Positions 7,852 to 16,800 of a stretch of DNA of 64,000 bases are shown here, piece after piece; the first letter of the stretch is position 1; every line of letters starts with the position of its first letter. The DNA is from Herbidospora sakaeratensis (lineage in GTDB: Bacteria; Actinomycetota; Actinomycetes; Streptosporangiales; Streptosporangiaceae), in NCBI RefSeq assembly GCF_001570525.1, contig NZ_BBXC01000013.1, positions 310,001-374,000 on the forward strand, written 5' to 3'. The notes under the pieces were generated by a model. It saw only the letters and a program-made list of their open reading frames with translations, searched no databases and was not told where the DNA came from. The position numbers were made by a program, and so were the translations under genes.

Positions 7852-10800
7852 ATGCGCGGGGACAATTCCTTGCCCAATTACGAATTACTCTTCGGCGAAC
7901 TCGATTTCCGGACGGGGGACGAGGGCCGTTCGGTCACCTCTCCGGCCGCCTACCTGGCCGATCTGCTGCGGCTGCTCGACGAGCAGGTGGGCGAGGGCGT
8001 GCTGAGCGACCGGCGGCCCGACATCGCGCGCATCCCGCTCGACTCCGAGCACACCTTCACCGAGACCCCCTACCTCGACATCGTCGTGGAGATCCTGGAG
8101 CAGCTCGTCGGGGCGGACCCCTATGAGGACCTGCGGACCCGCGCCCATCCGTTCGACAAGCCGTTCAACCTCGCCTTCGACGAGCTGCGCGAGCACCTGC
8201 GCCGGCGCGGGGTGGGCAAGGACGAGGTCGTCCGCCCCTTCACCGGGGACGCGGCCGCGATCTGCCGGGAGTTCCTCGGCCTGGCCCCCGAGGCGGCCGA
8301 GGTGATCTTCGTCGCCCGGCCCGATGCGCTGCGCGACCAGCTCGGCCTGGAGCCCGGCGAGGTCCTGGACGACGACCGGTTCGTCCGGGCGGCGGCGCTG
8401 TCGGACCTGGAGGTGGAGCAGCTGGGGGTCTCCTCGTTCGTCCGGCGCGGCCAGGACGGCTGGATGGAACGTGCCAACCGGTTCGTGCGGCTGGCGCGGC
8501 GGCTGGAGCTGCCCTTCCCGGACCTGGATCTGGTCCTGGTGTCCTGTTGCGACAACCGCCTCGACGCCGACGCGCTCCCGGTGCTCGCGGCCGTGGTCCA
8601 CCTGGCCCGGACGTTCACCCTGCCGATCACGGTCTCCCTGGCCGCGCCGGTCGACGACCCGGCCGCCCTGGACGGCGTCGCCCCGGCGGAACTGGCGCGG
8701 ATCCGGGAGCGGTTGCGGGAGGTCGACCCGCAGGGCGGCGACGACAGAGCCGTGCGGCGGGCGGCGCGTTACCTGGCGGCCCTCGGATTGTCGGCCGACG
8801 AGTTGTTCGACCTGCTGCGGGTGGTCGAGGCGTCGTTCCCGGTGCCGTTCGCGCTGACGCGGCGGGTCGGGGACGGGCGGCGGGTGCTGGCCGGGCCGGG
8901 CGTGCGGGAAGGGTTGTGGCTGGCGCAGGCGCTGCCGCCGCTGGTGGTGTGGATCCGCGCGACCGGGCTGAGCGCCGCCGATCTGGCGGCCTTCGCGGGC
9001 GGCCCGTCGGCGGCCGCCGTGCCGCCGCTGGAGGCCGGGGTGGAGGTGCCCGCCACGGTGTTCGCGTCGGCGCGGTTCTCCGAGCGGGCCTCCCGGGCGC
9101 TGAAGGACCTGCTCGACGCGGGAGCCTCCCCGTACGAGGCGCTGGTGCGGATGGGCGAGGTGACGGCGGCCGACTTCCCCGGAATCGGGGCGGCGCTGGC
9201 CGGGAAGATCTTCACGAACCTGGTGCTGCGGCGGCACCTGACCGCCGAGGGCGACCTGGTGCACGTGCCCCGCGAGCTGGCCACCGACTTCTCCGGCTAC
9301 CAGGACAAGGTCACCGAACTGCTCCAGCGGGCCGCCGTCTACCCCTCCGATCTGGGCGGGCTGCCGGGGCTGACCGAGAACCAGCGGGCCGAGCTGTACG
9401 ACAACCTCGTCTTCGCCGGCGTGATCGGCCGTGACGGGGTGGTCGCCGACCCGCTGGGCCGGGTCACCTGCGACCTCACCGCGGTCGAGCGGCCGGTCGT
9501 GGACCTGCTGCGGGCGCGGCAGCAGGCGTTCGAGAGCGGGCCGATCCCGGCCGTCTTCCCCGACGACGTGCTGGAGTCGCTGCGGATCAACGGGTACGTC
9601 GACGCCGCCGGGAACCACACCCGCAAGAAGGCGACCCTGGCCGACTTCGCCCTGGGCGCCGAATTCGACCACGACCGCCGCGAGATCTTCGACACCCTCC
9701 AGGCGCAGCGGGCGGCCTTCCGCGAGCGGACGTGCCGGTTCACGCCGGAGGACTTCGCCTTCGCCGCCGACCCCGTGGCGCTGGCCGGGCTGGCCGATCC
9801 CGTCCTGCCGGAGGTGGAGTGGGAGCAGCGGCCCTACCGGCTGGACCTGGAGGCGATCGCCGCGCTCGGCTTCACCGGCGAGGAGAGCGACGCGCTGGTG
9901 GCGCTGCTGACCGGGCGGGGCGACCTGGACGGGCGGCTGGCCGTGCCCGCCGACCGGCTGGCGTTCTTCGTGCGGCCGCACAACGTGCTCGCGTTCGACC
10001 TGCCCGGCCTGGACGACTACGCCGCCGAGGTGTTCGCGCTGCTCGGCGCGGTGGCGGTGGAGATCTCCGCCGGCACGGCCGAGATCGAGGCGACGCTCGC
10101 CGCGGTCGAGTCGGCCCGCCGGGACGCGCTGGCGCAGGCGGCCGAGGCGGAGTTCGGGCCGCTCGCGCCGGCGATCTGCGACGGCATGGGCGTCGACGTC
10201 GCGGCGCTCGCCGACCCGGCCGAAGGGCTGCTGCGGCGCAGGGTGAAGGCGTTCGCGCTCTTCGCCGGCAAGCTCGGCATGGGCCCCGACCTGGTCGTGG
10301 CGGTGTTCCGCGACCTCGCCCTGACCGGCCGCCACCCGGAGCCGTTCGCGCTGCCCGACGGGGTGACCCGGATCGACGCGCTGCTGGAGAGCTCCGACGG
10401 GCACGTCCACGTGTTCTCCGGCGGCACCTGCTGGCGCTACTCCTCGGCCACCCGCGCCCTGGTCGACAGCCGGCCGCTGCCGGGCGGCCTGACCCGGGTC
10501 GACGCGGCCTTCACCCGTCCCGACGGCGGCGAATGGCTGGTCGAGGGGGCCCGGACGCTGGTCCGCGCCAAGGGCGGGCAACGCTGGGTGCCCGGCACGC
10601 GGACGTGGGGCGCGATCCGCAACGACTTCACCACCGGCGCGGTCGAGGCCGCGCACGTCGACGACGACGGGCGGACCTACCTGTTCTCCGGCGACCAGTA
10701 CGTCCGCTACTCCTCCACCGACTTCTCCCGCGTCGACGAGGGGTTCCCCCGGCCGGCCGAGGAGTTCGGCGAGCTCCCCGAGACCTCCTTCGACGGCTCC

Positions 10801-13800
10801 CCGGACCTGCCGGAGGGGCCGCCCGACACCGTCTACTCCGACGAGACCGGCGTCTACGCCCTGATCGGCCGCATGGTCGTCAAGCACGGCCAGAGCCTGG
10901 AACAGCGGGACGCCTACGCCGACGACGGCTATCCCGTCCTGATCGCCGACCACTTCCCCGGCGTGCCGGCCGAGTTCGAGATCGGCGTGGACGCCGCCTT
11001 CCGCGACGACGACGGCGTGACGCACCTGTTCAAGGACGGCCGCACGGTCGCCCTCGACGGTACCGCCCAGGTCGTCGCCACCACCGGCCGGTGGGGCGTG
11101 CACACGCCGCTGACCAAGGTCGACGCCGCGTTCGTGGGTCTCGACGGGTTCACCTACCTGTTCGGCGGCGAGGACTACGTCCGCTACAGCGGGTCGGACT
11201 ACACCCGCGCCGACCTCGGCTACCCCCGGCCCATCGCGCCCGACTGGGGCGGCCTCACCCGGGTCGGCGCCGCGTTCACCCTCGACGGGAAGACCCACCT
11301 GTTCGGCGACCGGTACGTGCGCTTCTCCACCGCCGACTACCGCACCCCGGACACCGACCCGCCGCCGTTCACGTGGTGGAACCTGCCCGACGGGTTCGGC
11401 GTCGACGCCGTCTTCACCGACCCCCGCGGCCGCACCCACCTGCTCGGCGGCGGCGGGCAGCGGGTGCACTTCGACGGGCGCGAGCGCTGGTGGTCGGCGC
11501 CCGAGCCGCTGTGGGACAGCCTGCCGTTCCAGCAGGTCGACGCCGCCTTCACCGGACGCGACGGCCGCGTCTACGTCTTCTCCGCCGACCGCTACGTCCG
11601 GTATTCGGGGGACTTCTCCCAGGTCGACGACGGCTACCCGGCGTCGGTGCCGAACTTCTGGGGCCGCACCCCAGATCTGCTGACCCGCACCGGCCGGGTC
11701 GACGCGGCGCTCAACCACGACGGGCACGTCTACCTGTTCTCCGGCGACCAGTTCCGCCGCTACACCGGCGGCGCGGCCGACCCCGGCTACCCGCGCCCGC
11801 TGGCGGAGTTCGCCCCCGAGGTGCCGCTGACCCGGGTGGACGCCGTCTACGCCAGCGGCGGCGACCTGTTCCTGGTCGACGGGAGCACCACCCACGTGAT
11901 CTCCCGCGAGCTCTACCGCGTCCGCGACACCCCAGGCGTCACCTGCGCGTTCGTCGAGGACGGCCGCCTGGTCACCGAGGGCCCGGCCGGCTGGTCGTCG
12001 CGGCCCAGGGTGCTGGCCGGGGTGCCGGAGAAGTTCCGCACCGGCCTGGACGCCGTCCTGGACGGCGCCTACCTGTTCAAGGGCGCCGCCTGTTACGACA
12101 CCCGCGTCGACCAGGAGTTCCCCGTCACCGAGTCGTGGGGCCTGGCCCCCGAACCGGGCGTCGTGGACGCCGGATACGTCAAGGACGGCAGGACCGTGTT
12201 GTTCAGCGGGCCCATGTTCACCGACGGCGGGGCGCCGCAGCCGATCGCCGCGCGGTTCGGGCTCGACTCCGTCATGATCGCCTACGTCCACGACAAGCTC
12301 ACCCACCTGTTCGAGCACCCCGCCGCCGACGGCACGATGCGGCACCTCGTCGTGGAGACCGGGGAGAACGACGTGGCCGACGCCTCCTACTGGGGCGCCG
12401 GCCACATCCCCCGCGCGGTCGTGGCGCGGGAGGACACGCTGGTCCTGCTGGACGGCGACACCTACACGCTGCCCGGAGACGGCACCCGGCGGCCGGCCGG
12501 CCTGCTCTGGCGGGGTTTCGAGGGCGAACTCACCACGGTCGTCGGCGACCGCTTCTACTTCGGCGAACGCTACCGCGACTACCGCGACGGCGGTTTCGGC
12601 CCGCTCACCGAGCCGCGCCCCACCGGGATCGCCACGGTCGACGCCGCCTTCGTCTGGGACGGCGCCGCCTACCTGTTCAGCGGCGACCGCTACGTGCGGT
12701 ACTCCACCGGCGACCACACCGCCGCCGACCCCGGCTATCCCAAGCCGATCGCCGGCGAACTACGCCGGGAGGAACCCTTCCGGAACCTGCCCGAGTCGTT
12801 CGACGACGCGCTGACCACGATCGACGCCGTCCACGCCGACCTGCGCACGGTGACCGTCGTGATGGGCGGCCGCTCGCACGTGGTCGCCACCGAGGCCGTC
12901 GCCGCCTACGAGGACCTCGCCGGGGCGGTGCGCCCGCTCGGCGACGTCGTGGACGCCGAACTGGTCGTCGGCGACCGCACCTACCTGCTGTCGGGCCGGT
13001 GGTACTCGCGCCGGACCGGCCAGGGAGAGCACGCCGACCCCGGTTACCCGCGCGACATCGCCGACCTGGCCGGCGACCTGGGCGTGCCCGCCTTCCCCGA
13101 CGCCTTCCTCGACGGCGTGGACGCCGGGTTCGCCGGCGCGGGCGGCATCCACCTGTTCAAGGGCCGCACCCACCTGCGCGCCGACGCCCCGGACACCGGA
13201 TCGCCGGCGTGGGGCCACGTCGACAGCCGCTTCGACGGGGGCCTGGACGCCGCCTTCACCGGCGAAGACGGCGAACTGTACGTCTTCCGCGCCGGCCAGT
13301 ACGCCCGCTACTCCGGCGCCGACCTGACGTGGGCCGACCCCGGCTACCCGCGCACCGTCCAGGACGACTGGGGCGACCTGCCGGCCGACTACGAGGAGGG
13401 CGTCGACGGCGCGTTCACGCTGCGTGGCAAGACCTACCTCACCCGGGGCGAGGAGTACGTCCGGCTCGGCGACCCCGGCTTCCCCCGCGTGGTGGCCGAG
13501 GCGTGGGCCGACGCCGCTGACTACCGGCTCGGCGACCTGCACACCATCGCCCGGTTCACCGTGCTCGACCACGCCACCGGGGGCGCGCTGACCACGGCGC
13601 TCACCGAACCCGACAGCGACCCCTACCGAACGATGGCCGCCCTGTTCGGCTGGGATCCGGCGGAGCTGATGTGGGCCGAGCGCACCCTGCGGGCGCCCTC
13701 GGCCGTGGAGTTCGTCCTGAAGGCCGCGGAGGTGTTCAGCCTCGCCCGCCGCGTGGGCGTGGCCCCCTCGGCGCTGCCGGCGCTGCGGGGCGAGCGCGAC

Positions 13801-16800
13801 AACGCCGTCCGGCGCGACGCGCTCCTCACCGCCGTCGGCGAGCCGGGCGAGTTGTTCGAGCGGCTGCTCCTGGACGTCGAGATGGGCGGCCAGGGCACCA
13901 CCTCCCGGGTGCGCGAGGCCATCGCGGCGGTCCAGTTGTACGTGCACCGCCTGCTGCTGGACCTCGAACCGGCCTCCGAGGAGACCAGGGAACGGCTGCG
14001 CCGCTGGTGGACGTGGATGCGCAACTACCGCGTCTGGGAGGCCAACCGGAAGGTGTTCCTCTACCCGGAGAACTACCTGCGGCCCGAACTGCGCGACACC
14101 AAGACCCCGGCGTTCCGGGAACTGGAGAACGACCTGCTGCGCAGCGGCGTCACCTCGGCGACCGCGCAGCGGGCGTACAAGAGGTACCTGGACGAGTACA
14201 CCGAGGTGTCCCGCCTGGAGATCACCGGCGGCTACGTCGACGAGAGCGCCGACGGCGCCCGCGACCTGGTGCTGTTCGGCCGGACCCGGACCGAGCCACG
14301 CCGCCACTACTACCGGTACGCCACCTTCCGCGACGGTGAGAAGACCTCCGCCGCCTGGGGGCCGTGGCTGAAGGCCGACGTGCGGATGGACGCGGCCCGC
14401 GTCCATCCGGTCCGCGCCTTCGACCGCGTCTTCGCGTTCTGGGCGACGGTCGAGACCGTGCCGCCCGACCGTCCCGACACGGCCACGATCGTCACCTCGC
14501 AGCAGAGCGAGACCACCCAGACCGTGTCGGCCCCGGCGGCGGCCGCCCGCTGCGTGAAGATCTACTACTCCTTCTGCAACCTCAACCAGGAATGGGTGCC
14601 CGCCCAGTTGCTGGCCACCGGGGCGCCCCGCACCGACACGATCGGCGAGGTCACGCTGACCGTGCGGACCGGCACGCTGCCCGATTCCGACCACGCGGCG
14701 ATCCGGGTGTCGTACACGGCCGTCACCGGCGCCGGGGTGGTCGGCGCCGCGTTCGCACTGGCACCCGAGCTGTACACGGTCGAACTCGACGAGGTGACCG
14801 CGCCGCCCCCGATCGCCGGGGACGTCACCGAGATCTTCGACGAGCCGCAGCGGCTCGACCCCGCCTCGGTCGTCTGGTTCAACCGGCCCGTCGGATTCAC
14901 CGACGGCGCCTGGTTCAGCCTCGACCACAAGGGCGGCAGCGTGCTCTGCCGCCCGATCATGCCCGCCCCCGACGAGACCGTCGCGCTGCCGCTGCGCGGC
15001 AACTCCGAGAGCCTGCCGTCCTGGGACCGCGTCCACACCGGCTTCGAGCTGTACGGCCTGCGCTACCTGTTCGACAACACCGACGACGGGAACGGGAACG
15101 GCGGCCGGTTCGTCACGATCAGGAACGGCAATTCCCGCGGCGGCGCCCCGCAGCTCATCTCCAGCCGCTGGGGCAGGGTGCGCCCGCCCGCCGGACCCGC
15201 GCCGGGCGTGGTGACGGCGACGATCGGCACCCCCGTGGTGCTCCCGACGGCGATCCCGCTCACGGGGCCCGCTCTCCCCGGGGGACACAATCCGCTGGCG
15301 CAGGGCGACGGCGGGTCCGACGACGGCGGGGTCGTGATCCCGCCCGTGGTGGCCCCGCCGGCGACCGGCTGGACGTCCGTCGACGCCGCCTGGATCACCA
15401 ACCGGGTGCTCTACCTCACCAGCGGCACCACGATCGGCGCGTACACGCTCAGCGCGAGTGGTGAACTCGACGAGTACATGGACGCCGGATACCCGAGGGA
15501 GATCCCGCGCCCGATCAAGGGCGTGTTCTGGCAGTACGCCTTCACCGGCGACCACTACACGAAGATCTTCGACTGGGACTTCAAGCCGGTCGAGGGGGAC
15601 TGGGACGGGCTGCCCGAGCGGCTGACCGGGGCGATGGAGACGCCCGACGGCCTCTACCTGTTCATCGAGGGCGACCCGGGCGCCGACGGGACCGGGCCCG
15701 GCCAGTACCTGTTCACCCCGGCCGGGGCCGCCGTCCAGCGGCCCTACCGGCTCGGCACGCTCAAGCACGAGATCGTGCGGCTGACCACCTCGACGGCCTA
15801 CAAGCTGAACCAGCGGCTGCTGGCCGGGGGAGTGGCGGCCCTCCTCGACACCGCCACCCAGGAGACCGACGAACTGCCCGCCTTCGACACCCGGACGTCG
15901 GACTCCACGACCATCCGGGTCCGGGAGGAACGCGTCGTCGAGGAGCTGCTGCCCGGCCGCAGCCACCTCGACTTCCACAGCGCCAACGGCGTCTACTACT
16001 GGGAGATCTTCTTCCACGCGCCGCTGCTCATCGCGCAGGCGCTCAACACCGCCCAGCGCTTCGACGAGGCCCGGACCTGGTACGAGTACGTCTTCGACCC
16101 CACCCGCGCCGACCAGTACTGGCGGTTCCTGCCGTTCCTGGCGGCCGACCCGGGGGCGCTGGCCGAGACGCTGCGCGACCAGGGCGCACCCGGCGAGGTC
16201 ATCACCCTGCTCGAATCGCTGGTCCCGGTCTTCCAGGGGCTCCAGCCGCTGACCGCGCAGCAGCGCCGCGACCTCCAGGCCCTGGAGGCGCTGCCGCCGA
16301 GCGAGGACCTGGCCGTCGCCATGGAACTCGACCGCCAGTACGACCTCACCGGCGACCGCGTGAGCCTGCTCGCCGCCTACCGCGAGGACCCGTTCGACCC
16401 GCACACGATCGCCGCGCTGCGCCCGGTCGCCTACCGGCGGGCCGTCGTCATGGCGTACGTCGACAACCTGCTCGACTGGGGCGACACGCTGTTCCGCCGC
16501 CACACGATGGAGAGCGTCGACGAGGCCCGCATGTTGTACATCCTGGCCTGGGACCTGCTCGGCCGCCGGCCCGACCAGCCCGGCACGATCCCGGCCGGTG
16601 AGGCGGCCACGTTCGAGACCCTGCCGGCGCTGCCCTCGGGCCACGACCTGATGACCGGCCCGCACGCGGGCGTCGCCGACCCCTACTTCCACGTGCCCGC
16701 CAACACCGCGCTGTCGGGCTACTGGGACCTGGTCGCCGACCGGCTCACCAAGATCAGGGCCTCGCTCGACATCATGGGCGTCAGCGGTGCGCTGCCGCTG

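Noticed and set aside
10360-13510. DNA tandem repeat or CRISPR-like array inside the toxin
   Set aside because: The periodicity is at protein level (hemopexin blades); the DNA units are too diverged and have no spacers of fixed length.
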